From Hevea brasiliensis (lineage: Eukaryota; Streptophyta; Magnoliopsida; Malpighiales; Euphorbiaceae), in assembly GCF_030052815.1 (NCBI RefSeq), contig NC_079498.1, forward strand, positions 82,756,992 to 82,820,991: a stretch of DNA of 64,000 nt, in the 5' to 3' direction. Below the pieces are notes generated by a model. It ran no database searches. It worked only from the letters and a program-made list of their open reading frames with translations, and was not told the origin of the DNA. Shown piece by piece: positions 12,056 through 23,760 of this stretch (position 1 is its first letter; each line of letters begins with the position of its first letter). A program made the position numbers and the translations under genes.

Positions 12056-12073
12056 TGGCTTCGTTACCGAGGA
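12056..12073 (+). other. Athila primer-binding site, degenerate tRNA-Asp type
   Basis: TGGCTTCGTTACCGAGGA differs at four positions from TGGCGCCGTTGCCGGGGA, the Athila/Tat primer site complementary to tRNA-Asp. It lies six bases after the LTR end. Confidence 0.8.
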
Positions 12074-12196
12074 GTTTTATTTTTAGTAATATCAAGCGAT
12101 AGGCGATTTAGCTGATTTAGGCAATTATATTTATTATTTTATTTTATTTTACTGGTTGTATTTCTTTTCTTTTCTCTCAGGTACCCGATCTGATAC

Positions 12197-13759
12197 ATGA
12201 CCAGAACAAAGCCAGAAGAAATTTTGGACTGTGATCCAGAAATAGATAGAACTCTGAAAGCCATCAGAAAGGAAAGGAAACATCAAGAGCACGGTCAAAA
12301 AGATCCTGAAATCCCAACCATGGCTGATAATAATGACAGACCAAGACTCTTGAGAGATTATGGAGCTCCATCTGTCCAAGGATTTTAGCCCAGTATCACT
12401 AGACCCACAGTGCAAGCTAACAACTTTGAATTAAAACCAGCATGGCTCCAAATGATCCAACAAACCTAGTTTGCATGTTCACCAACAGAGGATCCACACT
12501 ACCACCTCCAGTGTTTTCTTGCCTTATGTGATACATTCAAAATGAATGGAGTGTCTGATCAAGTAATAAGACTCAGAGCATTCCCATTCTCCCTTCGAGA
12601 CAGGGCAATGAAGTGGTTACTTTCTCAATTGGCTGGAACATTCACTACTTGGAAAAATCTATCCCAAGCTTTTCTAGCAAGGTATTTCCCACCTGCAATG
12701 ACTGCAAAGCTAAGACTTGAGCTCAACACCTTCAAACGAAAGGAGGGAGAATCACTCTATGACGCATGGGAAAGATATAAAGACCTACAGAGGGAATGTC
12801 CACACCATGGCATAGAAGATTGGCTATTGGTGCAAAATTTCTATAATGGATTACTACCCTGTACAAGGAGCACAGTTGATTCAACTACAGAAGGTGATCT
12901 AATGGAGAAAACAGTGCCACAAGCACTTGAACTCCTAGAAAGGGTTGCATACCATAACTATGATTGGTCAAACGAAAGAGGAAATGTAAGAAGAACTGTA
13001 GGAGTCCTAGAAGTAGATGCCCTGAGCATGATAAATGCCCAGTTTAATCAGCTCACAAAGAAACTCAAAAAAATGCAAGCCAACGTAGTTGGTACAAATA
13101 GTCAACATGAGGGCAGCTATGAAAGAGGACACATGAATTCAGAATACAGCAATTTCAACGAACCTACAGAACAGATGAACTATGTGAATAATGGAGGAAA
13201 CTTCAACCAGAGGCAACCAAACAATCCGTATTCAACTACTTACAACCCTGGATGGAGAAACCACCTAAATTTCTCGTGGTCTAATCAGCAGAACCAGCCA
13301 ATAAATAAGCAACACGGGTACAAACCTCCAGCACCCCTTAGATTTCATAATAGAGGTCAGAACCATGCACAGCCATCGCTACCTCTCTAACCTCAACAAC
13401 CTGAATCGAAAATGACCATGGAAACCATGATGGAAGGATTCTTAGCAGCTCAACAACAACAAACTGAATTGATTAAACAGTTGACTTCCAGAATGGACCA
13501 ACTCGCTACCCATAACAAGATGCTAGAGAATCAAATTGCTCAACTAGAAATGAACCCAAGGGAGCATTGTAAGGCAGTTGCACTTAGGAGTGGGAGAACT
13601 CTAGTACAACCAGAGGTAGAATCGATAAAGGAAACCATAGAAAAATATAAAGATCAAGCAGAGAAAAAGGAGGAAGAAACTAAGAAAGATCAAGAAGAGG
13701 AAGCAAGGAAGACAAAGAAATTACCAGAACCATACCAGCCTCCCCTACCTTTTCCTTAG
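12197..13759 (+). pseudogene. gag: Athila F gag
   Basis: One frame runs from the ATG at 12197 (M-T-R-T-K-P-E-E) through the Athila N-terminal signature LLRDYGAPS near 12350. It then has a retrotransposon gag domain at about 12542-12830 with RAFPFSLRDRAMKW and FLARYFPP, and a charged coiled region to 13759 rich in Lys and Glu. In-frame stops occur at 12386, around 12467 and at 13388. The protein would form the capsid. Domain order and length fit Athila gag, and the breaks mean no intact product. Confidence 0.88.
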
Positions 13760-13929
13760 AGATTTCACAAAGCCAAATTAGACAAGTAGTTTGGGAAGTT
13801 TTGGGAAGTTTTACTAAAACTTTACATTAACATCCCCTTCACTGAAGCACTTTCTCAGATGCCATCTTAAGCCAAATTTCTTAAGGAAATTCTATCAAAG
13901 AAAAGGAAGCTAGAGGACTAGGAACAGTA

Positions 13930-14340
13930 GCTCTAACAGAGGAATGCAGTGCCATTCTATAAAACAAACTGCCTCCAAAGTTGAAGGATCCAGGAAGCTT
14001 CTCCATACCCTGTATCATTGGTAATAAGAAAATAGACAAGGCCCTTTGCGATCTTGGAGCAAGCATCAGCCTAATGCCTCTATCAATATGCAAAAAACTA
14101 GAGATCGGGAACTAAAACCCATAACAATCTCATTGCAATTAGCTGATCGATCCATTAAATATCCTGTTGGGATACTTGAAAACATCCCTACCAAAGCGGG
14201 CAAATTCTTCATTCCAGTGGACTTTATTGTCCTTGAGATGGAAGAAAATGTCCAAATTCCCATCATCTTGGGAAGACCATTCTTGGCAACCATCTGAGCC
14301 ATCATAGACGTCAAAAATGGACGATTAACCCTCAAGGTAG
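13930..14340 (+). pseudogene. Athila F protease
   Basis: An aspartic protease domain is recognisable by its active-site loop CDLGASISLMP near 14048 and the flap/C-terminal motif IILGRPFLAT near 14265-14294. A one-base indel near 14110 shifts the frame between these motifs, and a TGA at 14295 follows the second. The domain would cleave the Gag-Pol precursor and lies just upstream of RT. Confidence 0.8.
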
Positions 14341-14351
14341 GAGAAGAAGAA

Positions 14352-16090
14352 GTGGAGTTCAACTTGTTCAACACAATGAAAAACAAATTTGAACCTGATG
14401 AATGCTTCAAGGTTGACATAATTGATGAACAACTTAAAGAGGAATTTCATAAGACACATCCTAAAGATCCTCTTGAAGCATGTATTGTACGCAGCCACAC
14501 AGTGGATGATGAAAATATTGAAATAGCAGCATGTGCACAAGAGTTGGTAGCTCCTCCACCCCTACCTTTAGCTAAGGCTTCCGAGATGGAGGATTTGAAG
14601 GAGGAACAAATTGAAGGTAAGCTCCAGGAAAACGCCGAACAGGTAGAGCTTAAACCTCTCCCGTCTTTGCTAACGTATGCATTTCTGGACTCAAATTCTA
14701 AATATCCTGTTATAATCAATGCTAGCCTGTCTAAGTTAAAAGAGGAAAAATTGTTGAGAGAACTTAGGATCCATAACAAAGCATTAGGTTATAAAATAGA
14801 AAACCTAAAGGGAGTCAACCCTTCGATTTGCATGCATAGGATACCCATGGAAGAAAATGGTAAACCCACAATCGAACACCAAAAAAGACTTAACCCAAAC
14901 ATGAAAGAGGTAGTCAAGAAAGAAATTTTAAAACTTCTAGATGTAGGTATCATATACCCAATTTCTGGTAGTAAATGGGTTAGTCCAGTACATGTAGTTC
15001 CTAAGAAAGGTGGGACAACTGTTATCCGTAATGTAAGCAATGAACTAATCCCTACTAGAGTAGTCACTGGTTGGCAAATGTGCATAGATTATAGAAAATT
15101 GAATGGTGCCACCAGAAAAGACCATTTTCCCCTCCCCTTCATTAACCAAATGCTAGAAAGATTAGTGAAACAGTCTTATTTCTGTTACCTGGATGGGTAT
15201 TCGGGATTCTTTCAAATTCCTATTCACCCAGAAGACCAAGAAAAGACAACATTCACTTATCCCTATGGAACATTTGCATATAGGAGAATGCCTTTTGGTC
15301 TTTGTAATGCCCCTACTACCTTTCAAATGTGCATGATGGCTATCTTTTCTTATTATATTGAAGATATTATGGAAGTTTTTATGGATGATTTTTCTGTCTA
15401 TAGAACTACTTTTGATGATTGCCTATCTAATTTATCTAAGATGTTACAAAGATGTGAAGAATCAAACCTAGTCCTAAATTGAGAAAAATGCCACTTTATG
15501 GTAAGGAAAGGTATAGTTCTGGGACATTTGATATCAGAAAGAGGAATTGAAGTAGATAAGGAGAAAATTGAGATCATTGAAAACATGCCACCACCAACGT
15601 CAGTCAAGGGAGTGCGAAGCTTTTTGAGACATGCAGGATTTTATAGAAGATTTATCAAGGACTTTTCCAAAATAGCTAAGCCACTTACTAACTTATAGAT
15701 GTTCCCTTTGATTTTGATGAAAATTGCCTTGTCTCCTTTAACAGAATCAAAGAGGCCCTGATATCAGCACCAATAATACAGCCACCGAATTAGGAGCTAC
15801 CATTCGAGGGTATGTGCAACGCGAGCGATTTTGCAGTTGGAGCAGTGCTCAGGCAAAGAAAAGATAAAAAGCTCCATGCTATCTATTATGCTAGCAAGAC
15901 ACTCGATTATGCACAAATCAATTATGCTACCACAGAAAAGGAATTTCTAGCAGTGGTATTTGCAATGGACAAATTCAGATCTTACCTCATCGGGTCAAAA
16001 GTCATTATATTCACAGACCATGCTGCGATCCGGTACCTTATGAACAAAAAGGAAGCAAAACCAAGACTGGTTCGATGGATTCTACTCCTG
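14352..16090 (+). pseudogene. pol: Athila F reverse transcriptase and RNase H
   Basis: RT covers about 14890-15690. It shows the substrate-pocket motif WVSPVHVVPKKGG, the CIDYRKLN block, FCYLDGYSGFFQI with its catalytic Asp, MPFGLCNAP, and the active site FMDDFSVY near 15380. A TGA at 15480 replaces a Trp codon after SNLVLN, and the frame continues to 15698. RNase H follows in another frame (15812-16090) with [15 protein letters not shown] and TDHAA, so its acidic residues are visible. The enzyme pair copies element RNA into DNA. The stop and frameshift make this copy inactive. Confidence 0.9.
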
Positions 16091-17482
16091 TAAGAATTTG
16101 ACCTTGAAATAAAGGACAAAAAGGGATCTGAAAATATAGTAGCTGACCATCTTTCTAGACTAAAACTGGAGTACATGGAAGATTTCGAAGATTTGCCAAT
16201 TAATGATTCATTTCTTAATGAACAATTAATTGCATTCTCCAAAGCTCCATGGTACGCTGACTTTGTTAATTTTCTTGTATGCAGGGTACTACCTCCAAAC
16301 ATGACTTATCAGCAAAGAAAAAAATTCCTACATGATGTGAGATATTACTTATGGGAAGAACCACTATTATACAAGAGATGTAATGATGGGCTGATAAGAC
16401 AGTGCATACCAGAGGAAGATATGGAAAGTATCATTTATCACTGCCATTCATCACTATATGGAGGACATTTAGGCACTTCAAAGACCGCAGCTAAGATTTT
16501 ACAAGCAGGGTTTTACTGGCCACATTTATTTAAGGTGTAAGATCCTTTGTGCTAGCATGTGATCAATGCCAAAGAACAGGTAACAGTTCAAGAAGGAATG
16601 AAATGCCATTACATGGTATACTTGAGATAGAATTATTTGATGTATGGGGAATATACTTCATGGGACCATTTCCCTCTTCCCATGGAAATAAGTATATCCT
16701 GGTTAGAGTTGATTATGTGTCAAAAATGGGTAGAAGCTATTGCAATGCCAACCAACGATGCAAGAATGGTCACCAAGTTCCTTAAGAAGAACATCTTCAC
16801 AAGATTTGGCACACCACGAGCGATAATCAGTGATGGAGGAAGCCACTTCTGCAACCAACAATTCGAAACACTACTGAAAAGGTATGGAGTGACTCACAAG
16901 GTGGCCACACCTTATCATCCTCAAACCAGTGGTCAAGTAGAAATATCAAACAGGGAACTAAAGCAGATCCTGGAGAAAACTATAAACAGATCTAGGAAAG
17001 ACTAGTGCATGAAGCTAGATGATGCACTATGGGCATATCGCACTGCATATAAAACCCCAATTGGCACAACACCCTTCCGACTGGTTTATGGAAAATCATG
17101 CCATCTCCCCGTTGAAATTGAGCGTAAAGCCTACTGTGCAATTCAGGTACTAAACTTTGACCTCAAGGCTGCAGGTGAAAAAAGGCTCTTACAACTAAAT
17201 GATCTGGAAGAAATCCGACAAGATGCATACGAAAATGCAAAAATCTTTAAGGATAAAACCAAAAGATGGCATAACAGGCGCATAGCAAGGAAAGAGATAA
17301 AAGAAGGAGATCTTGTCCTCTTATTCAACTCTAGATTGAAACTCTTTTCAGGGAAGCTGAAATTAAGATGGTCCAGACCTTTCAAGGTCACCCAAGTCTT
17401 CTCAAATGGAGCAGTAGAGGTATGGAGCGAAACCTCAGGTGCATTCAAGGTCAATGGGCAGAGGCTGAAGCCTTACTTTTAG
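16091..17482 (+). pseudogene. pol: Athila F integrase
   Basis: The zinc-binding HHCC domain is seen as YHCHSSLYGGHLG and CDQCQRTGN (16435-16590), with a stop and frame change at 16540. The catalytic core follows. The first block reads [12 protein letters not shown], where lineage members have GID, so the first catalytic Asp appears to be Tyr. The second Asp is in IISDGGSHF and the Glu in [12 protein letters not shown] frame change near 16700 and a TAG at 17003 break it further. The C-terminal part runs to 17482 and has no chromodomain. Confidence 0.87.
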
Positions 17483-18404
17483 GGAGAACCCATAGAAATG
17501 GGAGTAAATTGCACTCTCAGTCCTCCTACTGACAGACCATAAACAAGCAAAGTCCAGCTAAAGACTATAAATAAGCGCTCTTTGGGACGCAACCCAAAAC
17601 TTTTCTGAACTTCTCTTCTTTTCTTTTTATTCAATATTAAATTTTTATTTCATACTCATTAGCATTTCATTTTATAGGATTCTTGAAAAGGGGAATAGAG
17701 ATCAAAAGAGGAAGGGAATCACCAAGTCAAAACCACAAAAGGGAAAATTGAACAAAAAATGGGTAAGTAAATCTACTGTTAATCTTTGCATTCATTTCAT
17801 GTGTTAGAACTATAAACTTTTCATTTGCCAAAGATTTGATAAACCAGAAACTTACACGGTTCATGTACTAATAGTACATGCCCCGTGTAACTTTCTGGAA
17901 GTCTATAAATTCCATGCAATCTCAACCCTTCAGGAGGCAGAAAATTACACGGGTCCATATACCAAATTACACAGACCGTGTAATGTCTCTAGCAGAATAA
18001 CTGAGAGACAGAAGGTTACACGGTGCTCCTTGAATTTTACACGGGCCGTGTAACATATCCAGTAAAGAAATCCAAGAGATAAGAAGTTACATGGGTCTCA
18101 TAACTCATTTAAACGGTCCGTGTACTATGATAGATTTCAAAAATTCCAGGCAGAAATTTACACTGCCCTACATGTTGGGACCCATGTAGTGATACACGCC
18201 CCATGTATCTCATCGCAGACGTGACTCCTGGGGCACGAAACGCACAAAACGAAAAGTCCTAACGGCTCTTTAAATACACCCCTAGCATTAAAACCCTTCA
18301 TAAACACAAAACCCTTCATCTACTCCCTTCCTAGCCTATAAAAATCTCCCAAATCTCATCTCCTTTCACCAAAATCATACTCTTCTCCTCCCTAAAAACA
18401 CACC
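17483..18404 (+). repeat. Non-coding spacer with repeated TACACGG/CCGTGTA palindromes
   Basis: No coding frame is supported between integrase and the third ORF. From about 17850 to 18215 there are several variably spaced pairs of TTACACGG and CCGTGTAA, each able to form a stem. The same motif set fills part of both F LTRs. Copies differ in the loop and in single bases. Confidence 0.75.
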
Positions 18405-19716
18405 CATGGCTCCTGCAAAGAGATCTGCAAGAAGAATTGGCTCTTCTTCATGACAAAGAGGAGAATCCTCACCTTTTCCACCCTAGCCTCCAACCCAACG
18501 CCCAAGAACAAGGGAAGCCACTCAACAACCATCTCAATAAGCCCCACCCCCACCACAACCACAGCCACAGACTGCTCCACAACCCGAAATCTCTATTCCT
18601 TGAGGATTTCGAGATGACGCCCACAAAGCAATGTGTACGCGACTTCATTCATGAAAAATATCCTCCACCAAATACATAGACTTTTTGCTTTTGGAGCAAA
18701 TCAGGTTACTAGAAGAAATCAATGGGTTACTTGACAGCATTGGGTGGACAAGATTCGCCCAACTCCAATTTTCGGCCTACAAAGACACAACGCTGGAATT
18801 TTTGGGCAGCTTCAAGGCCAACTTATGGCCCACCGATAGGGAAGACAGGGGCAGAATCGAGTTTCGCCTACTTAGTGTAGACCGGGTAATGAATATGGAC
18901 GAGTTCAACACCATCTTCAGTATTGACAGTACCGGCCACCAAGAAAGCCCAAGAAACCGCATGTTGTACAACAACATCAACTTTTGGGATTCCATTGCAC
19001 CAAACACAGAGCCCTATGACTCCAGCAAATCCAAATCAACGGGCATCACTAGTCCGACATTACGATACATGCATCGGTTTGCAACCCACACCATAATGGG
19101 CCGTGGCGACAGCCTCGGCATTGTCAATGCCAGTGAGTTATTTTTCCTATGGTGCACGGTCACCGGGTAGCAGTGCAGCACTGGCTTTTTCCCGTGCAAC
19201 CATCTTCGATGCCTTTGCCATCAGCCTACCAAGCACATAGTGTTTGGAGGCCTTGTCACCACCATTGCCCTCCACTTCAGCTTTCTTCCAGGACATCACA
19301 GACTACACTTTACTACTGGAACATCGAGTATTGATCAGACTATTTGCATATCCTTGGGGATATATAAGAAGGTTGGCAACAAATGCTACATGGTGAACGT
19401 CAAAGGAAACACCATCCCTCGGAGAGACGAGGCAAGGGAGGGACCAGGTGAGACTTCACAACCCCAAGAAGTAAGGCAAGAGCGGATGTTCGAAGAATCC
19501 CTTGTCCGAGTGCCTCCATACACACCACTACCGACAGACCCGGTCCTTGCATACCTGCAGCGCATGGAGAACACAATATACGGCAGAATGCGAGCTATCG
19601 AGGACAGCCTCCAGGAAGCACATAACAAGCTGGACATTCTAATGGACAAACTAAATGAGGAGGATGAGGAGGAAGAGGAGCAAGGATCACCATCATCATC
19701 ATCAGAGGCCTTTTAG
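18405..19716 (+). pseudogene. Athila F third ORF (post-pol, envelope-position protein)
   Basis: The ATG at 18405 opens M-A-P-A-K-R-S-A-R-R, typical of the ORF that follows pol in Athila elements. A stop after 15 codons, a frame change and stops at 18677 and 19168 break it. A conserved middle at 18685-19170 reads DSIGWTRFAQLQFSAYKD and EFLGSFKANLW, the pattern of the Athila ORF-1 / plant retrotransposon protein family. The C-terminus has a coiled segment (YLQRMENTIYGRMRAIEDSL) and an acidic tail of Glu/Asp then Ser. No clear signal peptide or membrane span is visible. The function of this family is not known, and an envelope role rests on position only. Confidence 0.72.
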
Positions 19717-21206
19717 AGATAGGACTATAGGATATGATCTTTATTGTAATATCTTACATGCCCTAGTTCTAACTTAAAACCATAGGTCTCTTTTATTTGC
19801 TTTATGTTCAAAAATTTTCCATGCTTAATAAATATTATGCTTCCTTAAAATTTTTTACGCATCATCCAACTTGCACATTATATTGACATCGAGGACCATG
19901 TCTGATTTGAGTTTGGGTGGGGATACATTTGCACTTGCATATCATTACATGCAAATCATTACATTGTTTAAATTTAGCTACATTGTTCTTGTGTGTTAAA
20001 TTCAGCTACATGAAAATATTTGGACTGTAAATTGTGAAACTTAGCACTATAACCAAAATTTTTGTAGGCTAATAATTGGACTCCATGGGAAAGAGGAATG
20101 AATGTATCGAGATGGGCAAAAAGGGATTCTAACATGTTGTTTGTGAAGAAGCAAATCTCTTTTATGGAACTAGACTGGCTAAACCTCTTCATAACTATTA
20201 ATTTATCACATTAAACTTGTAAAATTAGGAGAACAAATTTTGAAACACGAGCAAACTCAAGAATTGCTTTACTAACTCTAGAACATATCTCTCGGACCTA
20301 TCAAGGCGAAATCCTAGCATACGTTTGATGAAGAGATGATTAAGGCATTCTTTGATATAACCTCACTAAGCCTTAGCCACCCCTAATTAGAATATATCCC
20401 TTGTAGCCAACTTGAAGCCTATATTTATCCCTTAATATTTATTGCTTACCTATATTATTTACCTAGCCCCTAACCTAAACACCTACCATACCCTTTTGAG
20501 GAAGCAAAATGCATAAAGAAAATGAAGAGAGGATGTGGAACTCAAGAAAGAATGCGAGTGTGCAATTAAAAAAAAAAAAAAAAAAAAAAAAAAGAAGACC
20601 CAAGAAAAGTGTCACAGAAGCATGCTTGACAGTAAAAAAAAAAAAAAAAAAAAAGGAGCCAAAAGCCCTTCCTTTCCACACAAAATATGTAGAAATAAAC
20701 TCAGTATACTTAGATTTTATGCACACATGCTATCCTCATATTTGCATTCCCTAAAATCCTTTCATTGGCAGCTAAGTCATTACCCCCTTAGCCCCATCAC
20801 AACCCTTTTAAAGACCTTTTGATCTTTTGAAAAACACATGCTACATTAGTGGAGATAGAAAATTGAGATATTCCTATGGAGTTAGAATTGAAACACCTCA
20901 TCTCAATTATTTACGAAAGAGGCAAAATTGGGGGAGTTAGTGTTTCTTAATTCTATCCCAATAAAACAAGTTGTTTGTGGCTTATTAATGGTCTTGTATA
21001 GAGGAATAATTAGTCAAAACACCATAAAATGAGGTGAAGTTCCAAACAGGCAGCTGTTAGAACCCTTATGCCTTGAAAGAGGGAAATCGGTATGAAGGTT
21101 GGAGGAGTTCAATTCTATGCTTATTAAATTGATGGTTGTATTCCTAAGTATCCCCTGAAATATGCTTTAAACCAGAGTTTTGTTTTGCTTGAGAACAAGC
21201 AAAAGC
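19717..21206 (+). other. Athila F 3' non-coding region with two poly-A tracts
   Basis: No gene is supported here. There are two A-runs near 20569-20593 and 20634-20654. Lys-rich or Phe-rich frames over them are artefacts of the homopolymers. The region leads into the polypurine tract. Confidence 0.7.
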
Positions 21207-21223
21207 TTGAGTTTGGGGGTATT
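21207..21223 (+). other. Polypurine tract of Athila F
   Basis: TTGAGTTTGGGGGTATT lies immediately before the 3' LTR and is the expected plus-strand DNA primer. Confidence 0.85.
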
Positions 21224-22830
21224 TGATACACTTGAATTGTATAGATGTTTTTAAGCACATTTGTATTCTAAATCATAGCATTTAGACAAGTATTTTCATG
21301 CATAATAATTGATTTCGTTAGTTTTCATAAATTCTATTTCCAAGCCCTTAATTTCATGTTTTCTGCATTATTTCAGGTGTTTTAGTGAAGCCCCAAAGGA
21401 TGGATGTGTAAAAGGAAAGCTTGGAGAGGTAAAAAGACAAAGAATTGCTGCTGATACAAAGTACACGGGTCATGTAAACCAAGCACCAGACCCGTGTAAC
21501 TCCCTGCTAGAAGAATGCTAAGAGAATCGATGAGAAACACAAGTACATGGGTCATGTAAGTAGACCCGTGTAATATGTAGGGACTCGTTTAAGTCTCTGT
21601 CGGGCGCAAGCTTGAAGAACCTTAGGGGAACAAAAGTACATGACCCGTGTGATCAGGCCCGTGTAGTTGGCACATACCCGTGTAACTTTCTATGCCAAAA
21701 TAAGACCACGCGATTCTCCTCCAACAAGTTGCACGGCCCTACTTTGTGGGATCCGTGTAGTGACACACGGGCCGTGTACTATGCTACAGCCTGTTTTCTG
21801 ACTTGAATTCCCCTCCTGTTTTCTGATTCGAATGGGACTCCTAAAGCCTTTTGGACTCAAAATGACCTAACCCTAGAGCAACCAAAATAAATAGAGAAGA
21901 AAACACCAGGAAAGGGATCTGCCACTGTCGTCGAGCATGCTGCTGAAGGTTGTTGTTGTCGTGTTCTACATCAGTGCCAAAAGAAGTCTTTTAGCTGAAG
22001 CTCCACAAGATCGAAGCTGAACCTCTCTTGGGTTCCTTTGTTTCATCTCCTTAGACAGAATTTTATTATTTTATTTCTTTTGTATAACTCTCTTTTTACT
22101 GTTTTTTCTTTTTATCATGACATTTGCTGAACTCACCATGAGTGAGTAGTTTTCTTATTCTGAATTTGGGAGAGTAGCTCTTGTAATTATTATTATGGAT
22201 GAACACTGAGTTTTATTTATTGGATTGGAGATTCGTTTCTTGATTTAATTTCTTGTAATCTTAATGCATGTTATGTGTTGGTACCCACTTAGATATGATT
22301 ATAGATGTTAATTGAAGGACTGAAAGGCGAAGATTGACATTAGAAAATCGAGATCTTAAACCTAGGAATTCTGACCTAGACATAGGCTGATACCTTTGGG
22401 GAACCTAAAAATTGGTTAAAGCTCTTAAAGGATTTTAATTGATTTGATCACCACGAAAGTAGGGTTCGAGTTAATTAGAATACACCCTAGATACCTTGAG
22501 AGAGGATCTAAGATAGCTTAGGACTGATTTCCATCAAGGAAAATGATCCTCAATTTAGTAAATAAACGAGATAACATCCCTAGTATGATTCAAGTGTGAA
22601 ATCTTAATTCCAAAATTGCTTCAAATAAATCATTTCATTTTAAGTTTACCATTTTAGCGTTTAAAGTTAACAAACTTCATTCCTTAAGTATTCGATAGCC
22701 TAGACAGTCAAGATTTCTGTGTAGATTGATACTTGCTAAACAAAATTCGTCATGGGAATGATACTCTACTTATCACTTTATTGCTTGTTAGTGATATGTG
22801 CACTTGCGGTAATTGCAAAATAGCAAAACA
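21224..22830 (+). repeat. Athila F 3' LTR
   Basis: It is 1,607 bp and matches 10462-12049, with the TACACGGG palindrome cluster at about 21460-21780. It has a short insertion near 22285 relative to the 5' copy. It ends AGCAAAACA, followed by the GGTAC duplication. Confidence 0.93.
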
Positions 22831-22835
22831 GGTAC

Positions 22836-23760
22836 TCAGACAACTCCATTGCTCCCTAGAGAAGAACTTAGAGGGTGATGTGTCCCTACTTCAGGACGAT
22901 GCCTACCAATGGTGAGACATAGTATCCAGGGAGGTGCAACTAGATCAGATAACATGGGAATCTTTCCTCACGGAGTTTAGAAAGAAGTACATCAGCAATG
23001 TGTATCTAGAAGAGAGAAGAAGAGAATTCATCGATCTGAGGCAGAAGCAGTTATCAGTAGCAGAGTATGAGAGAGAATTTGTCAGACTAAGCAAATATGG
23101 GAGAAAAATAGTCCCTACTGAGGCTGAGAGATGCAAAAGATTTGAAGAGGGGTTGAATGACAATATTAAATTGCTCATTACGGCTTTGAGGATCACTGAT
23201 TTTGCTCAGTTAGTTGAAGGTCAGAATAAATGAACAGAACAGGAGAGATAGACAGCAGAAGACAGGTCTGGGCTAGACCAGTTCTTCCTCTACACCTGGT
23301 AAGAAGTTCAAAGGTCCTCAATCTCAGGGCTAGAGTCAGATACAAGGTCAGGGCTAGTCCTAGAGGCCCAGATCCCAGTTCACACCTAAGAGAGGTCAGT
23401 CCACACCATCAGTGGGCAGCTCTCTAAGGACGGTGTATAGGGGACCAGCCCTAGCAGTCTCTTCAACATGTCCACACTACCATAAGTGGCACAGAGGTGA
23501 GTGTTGGCAAGTGACTGGGGAATGTTTTCAGTGTGGGTCTACAGAGCATCAGATAAGAGATTGCCCAATTAGAACTGTTACAGCTGCTCCAGCACCAACA
23601 GACAAATCTGCCCTTGTAGCTCAAAGGGGTAGAAGACCAAGAAAATCTAAGGCAGCTGGAACTTCACTGAGGCCTGCATTAGAGTCAGCTGAAAGGCCAG
23701 AGGCAAGGGCACTAGCTAGGGCATATTCCATGAGGGCTCAGGAGGAGCAGAATGCTCTAT
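22836..23760 (+). pseudogene. gag: Element A gag, C-terminal part
   Basis: The frame continues the capsid domain cut at 10461. It has a TGA at 22913 directly after Q-W, at the same codon as the TGA in element E. The capsid reads AEYEREFVRLSKYG and RCKRFEEGLND. After frame slips near 23220-23430, a CX2CX4HX4C knuckle is intact at about 23527-23570 (CFQCGSTEHQIRDC), preceded by a CPHYHKWHRGEC segment. The product would package element RNA. Confidence 0.83.

Larger units (their letters stand above)
10462..22830 (+). mobile_element. Element F: complete Athila-type Ty3/gypsy retrotransposon
   Basis: This 12.4-kb element has LTRs at 10462-12049 and 21224-22830, a degenerate tRNA-Asp-type PBS, gag, protease, RT, RNase H, integrase, an extra ORF after pol and a polypurine tract. 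The GGTAC duplication at 10457-10461 and 22831-22835 is exact, and the element splits the gag of element A. No chromodomain is present. Gag, the D-L-G-A-S protease and the third ORF place it in the Athila lineage. It carries several stops and frameshifts and cannot be autonomous. Confidence 0.93.

Noticed and set aside
20509..20822. Lys-rich and Phe-rich frames
   Set aside because: They come from two poly-A tracts in the Athila 3' non-coding region.
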